Below are positions 53,138-60,459 of a stretch of DNA of 64,000 nt, piece by piece. Every line of letters begins with the position of its first letter. Positions within the stretch are counted from its first letter, which is position 1. This DNA is from Streptomyces sedi (GTDB taxonomy: Bacteria > Actinomycetota > Actinomycetes > Streptomycetales > Streptomycetaceae), in the NCBI RefSeq assembly GCF_006335015.1, contig NZ_VDGT01000020.1:62001-126000 (forward strand), in the 5' to 3' direction. The translations under genes were made by a program, and so were the position numbers. The notes under the pieces were generated by a model. It ran no database searches, was not told the origin of the DNA, and was given only the letters and a program-made list of their open reading frames with translations.

Positions 53138-53195
53138 GACTGGTCAGGGACCGGTCGCTGAGTGGTCGCGGACTGGTCGGGACTGGTCGGGACCA
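53138..53195. repeat. GACTGGTC-type degenerate repeats
   Basis: Several copies of a GACTGGTC/GACCGGTC-like element occur in 60 bp, including an exact 10-bp tandem pair (GACTGGTCGG at 53171-53180 and 53181-53190). They lie 80-135 bp upstream of the beta-helix start, in its leader or promoter. Confidence 0.65.
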
Positions 53196-53301
53196 CCGCA
53201 CTGGTAAGGCAACGGCGGTCGCTCACGGGAACGGTGGGCCTGCCGGCTCCGCGTGGGATCCGGCCCCGCGTTCCGACCACCGGGCACCGGCGGCCGACCG
53301 G

Positions 53302-53327
53302 TGACCACTGACCACTGACCACTGACC
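53302..53327. repeat. ACTGACC 7-bp tandem repeat upstream of the beta-helix gene
   Basis: Three exact copies of ACTGACC (53307-53327) plus a partial one (from 53302) are followed by AGC. On the gene's strand it reads GGTCAGT repeated. It carries the complementary sense of the GGTC elements at 53138-53195, so the two arrays could pair or be bound by one protein. The remaining sequence of 53062-53415 shows no gene. Confidence 0.8.
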
Positions 53328-53415
53328 AGCGTTCCTGGATCACCGGTCAGCTGCCAGCTGCCGCCGGTCGACCCGCGCCGTTCACCGTTCGGCTCCGGCT
53401 CGACGGCGGGCCCGG

Positions 53416-54459
53416 TCAGGGCAGTTCGTGGTTCTCGTCGAGGACGGCGCCCTCCTCGGGGTGGAACTGGTCAAAACCGCGGGTGTCGCACTGGAGCCCG
53501 CCGTTGACGCAGTGCTCCACCATGGCGGCCAGCGTCCGCTCGTCCCAGTTGTTGAAGAAGTCGTAGTGGAAGCTGTATCCCCGGCCACTGGCCAGCCGGA
53601 CGTCCGAGGTGTCGCCGCTGACCGGGAAGGCCATCTTGAACTCGATCATCGGCACCGCCACCGGGTGGCTGGAGGGGCAGACGTCCTGGTTGTCCTCGAC
53701 CACCGGATAGGCCATGTGGTCCTGGTGGTTGGGCGAGTCCAGATGCCGCCCGTCCCAGCAACTCGGCGCCTGGTAGCGGACGTTCAGCTGGCTGCCGGGG
53801 GCGCAGTAGTCCGGGATGTCGTCGTTCTCGTAGTCGTCACCGCACTCCCAGCCCTTCTCCGTCGCGTTGATGAAGTCCTCGGCCGACTGCGTGGGGCTGC
53901 CGACCACGTAGCGCAGCCCCGTGGGGAAGGGGCGCACCGACTCGTGGTCCCTGATGCCCGACTTGTAGTAGATGACCTGAGGGCCGCTCGGCCGGACCTC
54001 CTCGTCGCCGTTGAACATGGTCGGCATCCAGTACGCCGACAGGTCGGCCGGGACCACACAGGTGGTCTCCCCCTGGTCGAACGAGTCCAGGTCGCTGAAC
54101 GCGTCGGTGGTGGTGTTCCCCATGAACGTGTGGTTGTGGGACTCGCCCGGGAGGCCGGGGAAGACGATCGGGTCGTCGTCACCGGTGTGGCTGACCGAGC
54201 AGTTGGCCTGGAACTCGCGGTGCTCGGCGAACGGCGCGTCCGGGTTGGGCGGGATGCCGTCGACCGGCTCGTCGACCGGGATCCACTCGCCGGGCGGCGG
54301 GTCCATCGGCATCCGGTGGCCGGAGTGGTCGACCTCGCTCGCGGCGGTCTCCCCGCCGCCCGGCGCGGCGACCGCCCCCACGGTGCCGAGCCCCGCCGCG
54401 ACGAGCGCGAGCACGGCAGCCGCTAACGTGCCGGAGAACAGGGCCTTCTGACGTTTCAT
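53416..54459 (-). CDS. Secreted DUF1996 domain protein
   Basis: 347 residues. A Sec-type signal (MKRQKALFSGTLAAAVLALVAAG, cut after AVAAPG) is followed by a DUF1996 domain: REFQANCSVSHTGDDDPIVFPGLPGESHNHTFMGN, then ADLSAYWMPTMF, KSGIRDHESVRPFPTGLRYVVG, VRYQAPSCWDGRHLDSPNHQDHMAYP and GRGYSFHYDFFNNWDE. Several conserved His, Cys and Asp suggest a metal-binding or hydrolytic fold. The domain is known mainly from fungi and actinomycetes and its function is not established. The ATG has GGAGGTCC upstream. A LacI-type operator overlaps its promoter, placing it in the same regulon as the glycoside hydrolase. Confidence 0.92.
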   Translation of the reverse strand: MKRQKALFSGTLAAAVLALVAAGLGTVGAVAAPGGGETAASEVDHSGHRMPMDPPPGEWIPVDEPVDGIPPNPDAPFAEHREFQANCSVSHTGDDDPIVFPGLPGESHNHTFMGNTTTDAFSDLDSFDQGETTCVVPADLSAYWMPTMFNGDEEVRPSGPQVIYYKSGIRDHESVRPFPTGLRYVVGSPTQSAEDFINATEKGWECGDDYENDDIPDYCAPGSQLNVRYQAPSCWDGRHLDSPNHQDHMAYPVVEDNQDVCPSSHPVAVPMIEFKMAFPVSGDTSDVRLASGRGYSFHYDFFNNWDERTLAAMVEHCVNGGLQCDTRGFDQFHPEEGAVLDENHELP

Positions 54460-54497
54460 GCGGGACCTCCGAAGTCGCGGAAGAGTCGCGAGACACT

Positions 54498-54550
54498 GGG
54501 AGAGCGCTCTCCCGTCCGGCAGTGTTGCCGCGATGACGAGAACGTGTCAA
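54498..54550 (-). promoter_or_regulatory. Promoter with 16-bp LacI-type operator before the DUF1996 gene
   Basis: On the minus strand a consensus TTGACA (54545-54550) and a -10-like CAACAC/AACACT (54521-54527) are spaced 17-18 bp. The perfect palindrome GGGAGAGCGCTCTCCC (54498-54513) follows over the expected start point. It shares the core and the layout of the site before the glycoside hydrolase. Confidence 0.85.
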
Positions 54551-54633
54551 TGCCCGGCGAGCGGCCCCGAGGGACCGGAACCTTCCCGGAACCGCGCCCC
54601 CGCGCACACCCCCGCGTCTCGGAGCCAGCCGAG

Positions 54634-54662
54634 TGACGGACGGGCGCGGCGTCGGCTACGGT
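54634..54662 (+). promoter_or_regulatory. Promoter upstream of the octapeptide and glycosyltransferase
   Basis: TGACGG (54634-54639) and TACGGT (54657-54662) are separated by exactly 17 bp. The -10 ends six bases before the octapeptide ATG, so transcription would begin at or next to that ATG. Confidence 0.5.
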
Positions 54663-54668
54663 GTCGAC

Positions 54669-54695
54669 ATGTACTTCCACCAGATCTACGGCTGA
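54669..54695 (+). CDS. Possible leaderless leader peptide MYFHQIYG
   Basis: Eight codons (ATG TAC TTC CAC CAG ATC TAC GGC) followed by TGA, placed immediately after a good -10 so that the ATG would be at the 5' end of the mRNA. It is rich in Tyr, Phe, His and Ile, unusual for random reading of such GC-rich DNA. The glycosyltransferase starts 128 bp later. It could be a translated attenuator sensing an amino acid or a ribosome-stalling drug. No experimental or comparative support is available here. Confidence 0.35.
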   Translation: MYFHQIYG

Positions 54696-54823
54696 ACGGC
54701 CCGGGGCAGGCCCCCGACCCCGTCCGCGCTCCGTGCGCGCGCCCCCGCCCGACAGCAGGGCGGTCCCGCGGCGCGCCGGTGCGCGATACCCCCGTTCACC
54801 GGATCTGAGATGAGTCGTCCCGC

Positions 54824-56083
54824 ATGTCTTCCTCTTCCCGTCTTTCCGTCCCCGCCTCGTCGCGCTCGAATCGGACGTCCGCCGGGCCAGCCCCGCTCTC
54901 CCCGCGCACGCTCGACCGCCCCGCGCATCTGGCGATGGTCGGCATCCCGGCCATCAGCCATGTGCTGCCCAGCCTGGAGATCATCCGCGAGCTGGTGGCC
55001 AGGGGCCACCGGGTCACCTACGCCAACGACCCGCTGATGGCCGAGCGGATCACGGCCACCGGCGCGGAGTTCGTCCCCGTGAGGTCGGGGCTGCCGGTCG
55101 CCGACAACGACTGGCCGTCGGACCCCGTCGCCGCGATGGGTCTCTTCCTCGACGACGCGATCCGGGCGCTCCCCCAGCTGCGCGCCCACTACGACGCCGA
55201 CCCGGCCGACGCGTATCTCTACGACATCGGCGCCTACGCCGCCCGCGCCCTCGCCGAGGCGCAGGGCCGCCCGCCGATCCAGCTCTCCCCCACCTATGTC
55301 GCCTGGGAGGGTTACGAGGAGGAGGTCGCGGCCCAGCTGTGGCGGCTTCCCGGGGCCGACGCCTACCGCGAGCGGTTCACCGGCTGGCTGGCCTCCTGCG
55401 GGGCCACCACCCTGGACATGGACCGCTTCCCCGGCCGCCCCGACCGGGCGTTGGCGCTGATCCCCCGGGCGATGCAGCCCCGGGCCGAGGACGTGGACAC
55501 CTCGACGGTCACGTTCGTGGGGCCGTGCTTCGGGCGTCGGCTCGGCAGCGGCGAGTGGCGGCGGCCGGCGGGTGCGCGCCGGGTGCTGCTGATCTCGTTG
55601 GGGTCGGCCTACACCCGGCAGGTCGCGTTCTACCGGCGCTGCCTGGAGGCCTTCGGCGGGCTGCCGGGCTGGCACGTGGTCCTGGGTATCGGCCGCCACA
55701 CGGACCCGGCCGAGCTGGGGGACGTGCCGGACAACGTCGAGGTGCACTCCTGGCTTCCGCAGCTGTCGGTGCTGGAGCAGGCCGACGCCTTTGTCACCCA
55801 CGCAGGGATGGGCGGCGCGTCCGAGGGACTGGTCACCGGGGTGCCGATGATCGCGGTCCCCCAGGCGGTTGACCAGTTCGGAAACGCGGACCAACTGGTC
55901 AGCCTGGGCGTGGCACGCCGGTTGGACACCGAGGAGGCGACGGCTGAGCGGCTGCGTGTGGCGCTGCGGGAGCTGGTCGACGACCCGGAGGTCGCGGCGC
56001 GTTCGGCGCGGCTGCGGGAGCAGGCGGTCGCCGAGGGCGGCACGGCACGGGCGGCGGACCTGATCGAGGCCGCGGTGCGCTGA
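54824..56083 (+). CDS. OleD/Mgt-like UDP-glycosyltransferase (GT1) lacking the catalytic His
   Basis: 419 residues, strongly similar by eye to the macrolide glycosyltransferase OleD: PSLEIIRELVARGHRVTYA, SPTYVAWEGYEEEVA, TFVGPCFG, then VLLISLGSAYTRQVAFYR and the donor site HAGMGGASEGLVTGVPMIAVPQAVDQFGNA. These enzymes inactivate macrolides or other phenolic acceptors with UDP-glucose. The catalytic His of OleD (in AAHGHVNP) is replaced: this protein reads PAISHVLP, with Ile44 at that position. The partner Asp appears kept (Asp134 in YLYDIGAY). The N-terminus is 30 residues longer than OleD and Ser-rich. Activity as a normal GT1 is therefore doubtful. Confidence 0.9.
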   Translation: MSSSSRLSVPASSRSNRTSAGPAPLSPRTLDRPAHLAMVGIPAISHVLPSLEIIRELVARGHRVTYANDPLMAERITATGAEFVPVRSGLPVADNDWPSDPVAAMGLFLDDAIRALPQLRAHYDADPADAYLYDIGAYAARALAEAQGRPPIQLSPTYVAWEGYEEEVAAQLWRLPGADAYRERFTGWLASCGATTLDMDRFPGRPDRALALIPRAMQPRAEDVDTSTVTFVGPCFGRRLGSGEWRRPAGARRVLLISLGSAYTRQVAFYRRCLEAFGGLPGWHVVLGIGRHTDPAELGDVPDNVEVHSWLPQLSVLEQADAFVTHAGMGGASEGLVTGVPMIAVPQAVDQFGNADQLVSLGVARRLDTEEATAERLRVALRELVDDPEVAARSARLREQAVAEGGTARAADLIEAAVR

Positions 56084-56097
56084 GTCCCGGGGGCGGT

Positions 56098-56121
56098 CCG
56101 GCCGTTCCGAGGGACGGCCGG
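56098..56121. terminator. Hairpin between convergent glycosyltransferase and kinase genes
   Basis: CCGGCCGT (56098-56105) pairs with ACGGCCGG (56114-56121) around an 8-base loop, in the 68-bp gap between the two stops. Confidence 0.6.
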
Positions 56122-56151
56122 GCCGTCAACGGCCCTCGCGGCGGGGCCCGT

Positions 56152-58347
56152 TCACCCGGAGACCGGGCCCTGGAAACGGAGCTCCCCGTGGTGGGCGCGG
56201 TAGAGGTAGGCGACCGGCCCCTCCCCCGCGTAGCCGCCCTCGGCGTCGAAGGCGAGGTCGCGGGCGACGCCTCGGTAGCGTCCGGCGAGGAGCGCTTCGA
56301 GCAGCACGCCTCGGGTGACCCCGGCGCGGCGTTCGACGGTCTCCCGCAGGGTGAGGACGAGCAGTTGGGCCGCGTCGTAGGCCTCGGCCGCGTAGGGTTC
56401 GGCGTCCCATCCGAAGCGGTCGCGGTGGGCGCGGCCGAAGCCGTTGGCCCTGGGGTCGGCGCGCGGGTCGGTGTAGGGGGCGAGAAAGAACCAGTCGTCG
56501 GGTTGTTGGCCGGTGTGCAGGAAGTACTCGGGGCCGATGGCCCGTTCGGTGGCCAGGCCGACGCCCTGGTAGCCGTTGGTGCGCAGCGCCCGGGAGAGCC
56601 GGCCGGCGCCCTCGGCCCGGCCGCACCAGACCACGGCCTCGGTGCCGTCGGCGGTGAGTTCGGCGGCGAGGGCGTTCAGGTCGGCCTCGGCGCTGTCGAG
56701 TTCCCTGACGAGGGGGGTGAACCGCTCGCGGTCCAGGGAGCCGTGGAGGGCGCGGGCGACGCGGCCACTCTCCTCGCCCGCGGCCCGGTCGTCGAGGACG
56801 ACGACCCGGCGGGCGTCCCGCTCCGCCAGCACCTCCCCGGCCGCGAGCCCGGCGAGCGCGGCCGGCGGGCGGGCCACGAGCAGCGACCCGTAGCGCTCGT
56901 GGTCGCCCGGGCCGGTCAACGACAGGGCGAGCAGCGGGACTTCGGCGGACGCGTAGGCGTCGCCCACGGCCGGGAGCACCGCGTCCTCGCTGGGCCCGAT
57001 GACGGCCATCACCTCCTCGTCGGCGACCAGGTCGCGTGCCGCCTGACGGGCCAGCTCCTGGTCGCCGGCGTCGTCGACGGGGCGGACGTCGAGGTCGAAG
57101 GGGAGGTTGCCGAGGCGGTTCAGCTCGTCGACCGCCATGTTCAACCCGCGCTGCTGTCCGCTGCCGGCGTCGGCGGCCGGGCCGCTGAGGTTGGCCTGGA
57201 GACCGATGGCATAGGTGCGGCGGCCGGCGCCGGCCGGGCCCTCGGCGCCCGGCTCGGTGCGCAGCAGCAGCCCGGCGCCGACGCCCGCGACGGCCAACGC
57301 GCCGGCGCCGCCGAGGAGTCGGAGCGCGCGGCGCCTTCCGGTGGGGCGCGGCTTCTCGGGCTCGGGGGTGTCGGAGAGAGCGTCGGGCGTGGGCCGTTCC
57401 GGCTCGGGCGGCTCGGCCGCGCCCCGGGGCAACGCCGGTGTCTCGGAGGCGGGTTGGCCGGGCACGGCCGGGAGTCCCTGGCCGGCGGGCTCGTGGGAGG
57501 CGGGCCTGGGCAGCGGCGCCGCATAGCGGGCGGCGACCTCGCGCGCCAGGGGGCCGGGCAGCCAGCCGACGCCCACGGGTGGGGCCATCTCCCGGGCCAG
57601 GTCCAGCGCGGAGGGGCGGAGCAGCGGGTCGCGGTGGAGACAGGCGCTGACCACTTCCCGCAGCCCGCGCGGCACGTCGGCGAGGTCGGGCGGGTCGAAG
57701 GCGGCGCGGCGTAACAGCTCGCGCGGGGTCCCCTCGCCGAACGGGCCCCGGCCGGTGGCGGCGTAGGCCAGCAGGCAGCCGAGGGCGAAGAGGTCGCTGG
57801 GCGGGCCGACGGGGATGGCGCCGCCCACGGCCTGTTCGGGCGAGAGGAAACCGGGCGGCCCGATGCGGGTGCCCGACCCGCCGAACCCGGTCAGCCTGGG
57901 GCCGTCCAGGGTGAGTTGCACATGTCCCGGCCGCACGTCGCGGTGGCAGAGGCCGGCGGCGTGCACGGCGGTCAGCGCCTCGGCCAGCAGCGCCCCGAGG
58001 GCGCCGACCGTGCGGGGCGGCAGCGGGCCGTGGGTGGCGACGGTCTCGTCGAGCGTGGGTCCCGCGACGTAGGGGTAGGCGGCCCAGACGGTGCCGCCCG
58101 CGGTGTCGGCGGCGGCGACGGTGACCAGCCGGCGGGCGCCTACGTGCCGGGCGGCGGCGACATCGGCCTCGAAGCGGGCGCGGAAGGCCGGGTCGAAGGC
58201 GTAGGCGGGGCGGATCAGCTTGAGCGCGACCGGCTCGCCGCGCAGGGAGCGGGCGAGATAGACCACGCCGCTGCGGCCCTCCCCTAGCCGGCGTAGCAGC
58301 AGATAGCCGCCTATGCGGCGCGGATCGGTCGGCGTCAGCTCCCGCAT
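56152..58347 (-). CDS. Ser/Thr kinase-like domain fused to an ABC-type substrate-binding domain; probable pseudokinase
   Basis: 731 residues: an N-terminal Hanks-type kinase domain (about 12-260), a Pro-rich linker, one membrane helix (RALRLLGGAGALAVAGVGAGLLL) and an extracellular leucine/branched-amino-acid-type binding domain (YAIGLQANLSGPAADAGSGQQRGLNMAVDE). The order is that of known actinobacterial kinase/substrate-binding fusions. The ATP-anchoring Lys43 and HRD (135-137) are present. The catalytic-loop Asn is His142 (HRDVRPGHV), and the DFG motif reads GFG (Gly154), so both Mg ligands are missing. It likely senses a small ligand outside and signals without phosphotransfer. Confidence 0.92.
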   Translation of the reverse strand: MRELTPTDPRRIGGYLLLRRLGEGRSGVVYLARSLRGEPVALKLIRPAYAFDPAFRARFEADVAAARHVGARRLVTVAAADTAGGTVWAAYPYVAGPTLDETVATHGPLPPRTVGALGALLAEALTAVHAAGLCHRDVRPGHVQLTLDGPRLTGFGGSGTRIGPPGFLSPEQAVGGAIPVGPPSDLFALGCLLAYAATGRGPFGEGTPRELLRRAAFDPPDLADVPRGLREVVSACLHRDPLLRPSALDLAREMAPPVGVGWLPGPLAREVAARYAAPLPRPASHEPAGQGLPAVPGQPASETPALPRGAAEPPEPERPTPDALSDTPEPEKPRPTGRRRALRLLGGAGALAVAGVGAGLLLRTEPGAEGPAGAGRRTYAIGLQANLSGPAADAGSGQQRGLNMAVDELNRLGNLPFDLDVRPVDDAGDQELARQAARDLVADEEVMAVIGPSEDAVLPAVGDAYASAEVPLLALSLTGPGDHERYGSLLVARPPAALAGLAAGEVLAERDARRVVVLDDRAAGEESGRVARALHGSLDRERFTPLVRELDSAEADLNALAAELTADGTEAVVWCGRAEGAGRLSRALRTNGYQGVGLATERAIGPEYFLHTGQQPDDWFFLAPYTDPRADPRANGFGRAHRDRFGWDAEPYAAEAYDAAQLLVLTLRETVERRAGVTRGVLLEALLAGRYRGVARDLAFDAEGGYAGEGPVAYLYRAHHGELRFQGPVSG

Positions 58348-58602
58348 CGCGTCAACCCCTGTGAGACGTCCGGCCGTTGCTCACCGCGGCGCGGGTGGGT
58401 CGGCAGGCTCGGGCCCCGTCCCCTTCTCGTTCGACGCACCCGTCCCTCCCCACACTTCTCCGACGCACCGCGCCTTGCGCTGCCCCCAGTTCTCCCTCTT
58501 TCAGCACCTTAGCGTGCTCCGGCGGGCACCGGCAGTGTTCGGGGTGCTTGGGGGGCATCGGGGCGTAAGGGGGAATTGAGGAGACTTGCGTGCGCCCCTC
58601 GC

Positions 58603-58626
58603 GTGCGCCGGAGTGCACCGGCGCAC
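58603..58626. promoter_or_regulatory. Inverted repeat just upstream of the aminotransferase
   Basis: GTGCGCCGG (58603-58611) and CCGGCGCAC (58618-58626) are exact inverted repeats separated by six bases, 23 bp before the ATG. An extra GTGCGCC half-site occurs at 58590-58596. It could be an operator or an mRNA hairpin over the ribosome-binding region. The rest of 58348-58648 shows no gene. Confidence 0.55.
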
Positions 58627-58648
58627 AACCCTGGGAAGACTTGTCGAC

Positions 58649-59701
58649 ATGTTGAGAGAAGCGAGCGACGCCTTCCCTCCGGCCCCCGGCTACCTGGACA
58701 CCGCCTCCCTCGGCCGACCACCGGCGCGTTCCGTCGCCGCGCTGGAGGCGGCGGTGCGCGAGACGGCGGCCGGGCGGCCCGACCAGACGGCGTACTTCCG
58801 CGCGATGGAGGAGAGCAGAGCCACGTTCGCCGCGCTGGTCGGGCTCGGGCCCGAACGGGTCGCGGTCGGCGGCTCGGTCGCCGCCCACGTGGGGCTGATC
58901 GCCGCCGCCCTTCCCGAGGGCAGTGAAGTGCTGTGCGCCTACGGCGACTTCAGCTCCCTGGTGACGCCGTTCGCGCTACGGGTGGGGCTGCGGCCTCGGC
59001 AGGTGCCGCTGGCCGCGCTGGCGGACGCCATCGGCCCCGAGACCGCGCTGGTCGCCGTCTCCTCGGTCCAGTCGTCCGACGGGGCGCGCGCCGATCTCGC
59101 CGCCGTGGCCGGCGCCGCCCGGGCGCACGGCGCGCGGACCCTGGTGGACACCACCCAGTCCACCGGCTGGCTGCCGCTGTCCGCCGACGCCTTCGACTTC
59201 ACGGTGTGCGGCGCGTTCAAGTGGCTGCTCTGCCCGCGCGGCACCTCGTTCCTCACGGTCCCGGCCGACGGCGGCGGGCTCAGGCCGTTGGGTGCCGGCT
59301 GGATGGCGGCGGCCGACCCGTCGGCCAACCTCTACGGCCCGGTCACCGAACTGGCCGACAGCGCGCGACGGTTCGACAGCGGCCCCGCGTACTACACCTA
59401 CGCCGCCGCCGCGCCGGCGCTCGCCCTGGTGCGGGAGTGGGGGCAGGAGGCGATCGGCGCGCACGACCTGCGGCTGGCCGACAGGTTCCGCGCGGGGCTC
59501 GCGCGGCTGGGGCTGCCGACGGGCCCCGGCGGCTCCCCCATCGTCTCGGTGCCGGAGAGCGCGGGCGCGGCCGAGGCGTTGGAGGCGGCGGGGGTGCGGT
59601 TCTCGCGCCGGGCCGGCCGGGCGCGGTTCGCCTTCCACCTCTACAGCGGGGAGGAGGACGTGGACGTCGCGCTCGGCGCCCTCGCGGCGGCGGAGGACTG
59701 A
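58649..59701 (+). CDS. Class V aminotransferase-fold PLP enzyme
   Basis: 350 residues. It begins FPPAPGYLDTASLGRPPARS, a class V (NifS/selenocysteine-lyase-like) start. The cofactor phosphate and ring contacts lie in SVAAHVGLIAAAL and VDTTQSTGWLP, and the Schiff-base Lys is in FTVCGAFKWLLCPRGTSF. FDSGPAYYTYAAAAPAL follows as in the family. There is no free catalytic Cys loop, so it is an aminotransferase or lyase rather than a desulfurase; the substrate is not predictable. The frame is open to 58586, but the inverted repeat and family start favour this ATG. Confidence 0.9.
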   Translation: MLREASDAFPPAPGYLDTASLGRPPARSVAALEAAVRETAAGRPDQTAYFRAMEESRATFAALVGLGPERVAVGGSVAAHVGLIAAALPEGSEVLCAYGDFSSLVTPFALRVGLRPRQVPLAALADAIGPETALVAVSSVQSSDGARADLAAVAGAARAHGARTLVDTTQSTGWLPLSADAFDFTVCGAFKWLLCPRGTSFLTVPADGGGLRPLGAGWMAAADPSANLYGPVTELADSARRFDSGPAYYTYAAAAPALALVREWGQEAIGAHDLRLADRFRAGLARLGLPTGPGGSPIVSVPESAGAAEALEAAGVRFSRRAGRARFAFHLYSGEEDVDVALGALAAAED

Positions 59702-59723
59702 GGCAGGGCAACGGGCGGCGGCG

Positions 59724-60434
59724 TCAGGCGGCGGCCAGCGCCTCCCGGCAGAGCCGGTCGGCGAGCCTGGTGGTCTGGGGCAGCCGCACGCCCCTGGCCA
59801 GGTGCAGCGTGTGGGCGCGGGCGTCGTCCACGGTGGTGCGGTGGCCGGGCGAGACATACAGGGGCTTGACGCCGTCCCTGGTGCGCAGCGCCAGGCCGAC
59901 CTCCTCCCCCGTCGCCGGGTCCAGCAGCGCGGCGGTGGAGCCGCGTTCCGCCGCCGGTCCCGGCGCCGCCTCGCGCACCGGGGGCGGCGGCGGGTTCTTG
60001 GCGACGCCGATGGTCGGCAGGTCGCCGATGACCCCGAGGTGGCTGGCCAGCCCGAAGCGGCGCGGGTGGGCCAGGCCGTGGCCGTCGCACACCACCAGGT
60101 CGGGCGCCACGGTCAGCCGTTCCAGCGCCGCCAGCACCGTGGGCAGCTCGCGGAACGCCAACAGCCCCGGCACGTAGGGGAAGTCGACGCGGCCGACGGC
60201 GGTGGCGCGTGCGACGACCTCCAGGGAGGCGGCGTCCAGCGCCACGGCCGCGGCGGCCACCAGGTCGCGGGCGTCGTCGTAGGCCACGTCGACGCCGACC
60301 ACCACCGTGCCGGGCTCCCCGGGCGCGGGGCCCGAGGAGTCCAGCACGGTGTGGTCGCGCAGCCGCAGCTGGCGCTCGACGGCCTCGGCCTCCGTGGCCG
60401 GCGTGGCGTGCGGACGGGTGAGGGGGAAGGTCAT
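59724..60434 (-). CDS. nfi: Endonuclease V (deoxyinosine 3'-endonuclease)
   Basis: 236 residues. Catalytic Asp in VVVGVDVAYDD, the wedge motif region VDFPYVPGLLAFRE, and VVCDGHGLAHPRRFGLASHLGV are diagnostic for Nfi; VGLALRTRDGVKPLYVSPGHR closes the active site. It cuts DNA one base 3' of deaminated adenine (inosine), starting repair. It starts 25 bp after the glyA stop on the same strand, so it is probably co-transcribed with glyA from the ZTP-regulated promoter. That is a notable link between purine/one-carbon stress and inosine repair. Confidence 0.94.
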   Translation of the reverse strand: MTFPLTRPHATPATEAEAVERQLRLRDHTVLDSSGPAPGEPGTVVVGVDVAYDDARDLVAAAAVALDAASLEVVARATAVGRVDFPYVPGLLAFRELPTVLAALERLTVAPDLVVCDGHGLAHPRRFGLASHLGVIGDLPTIGVAKNPPPPPVREAAPGPAAERGSTAALLDPATGEEVGLALRTRDGVKPLYVSPGHRTTVDDARAHTLHLARGVRLPQTTRLADRLCREALAAA

Positions 60435-60459
60435 GGGCTCGCAGTCGGTCGCGGGCGGC

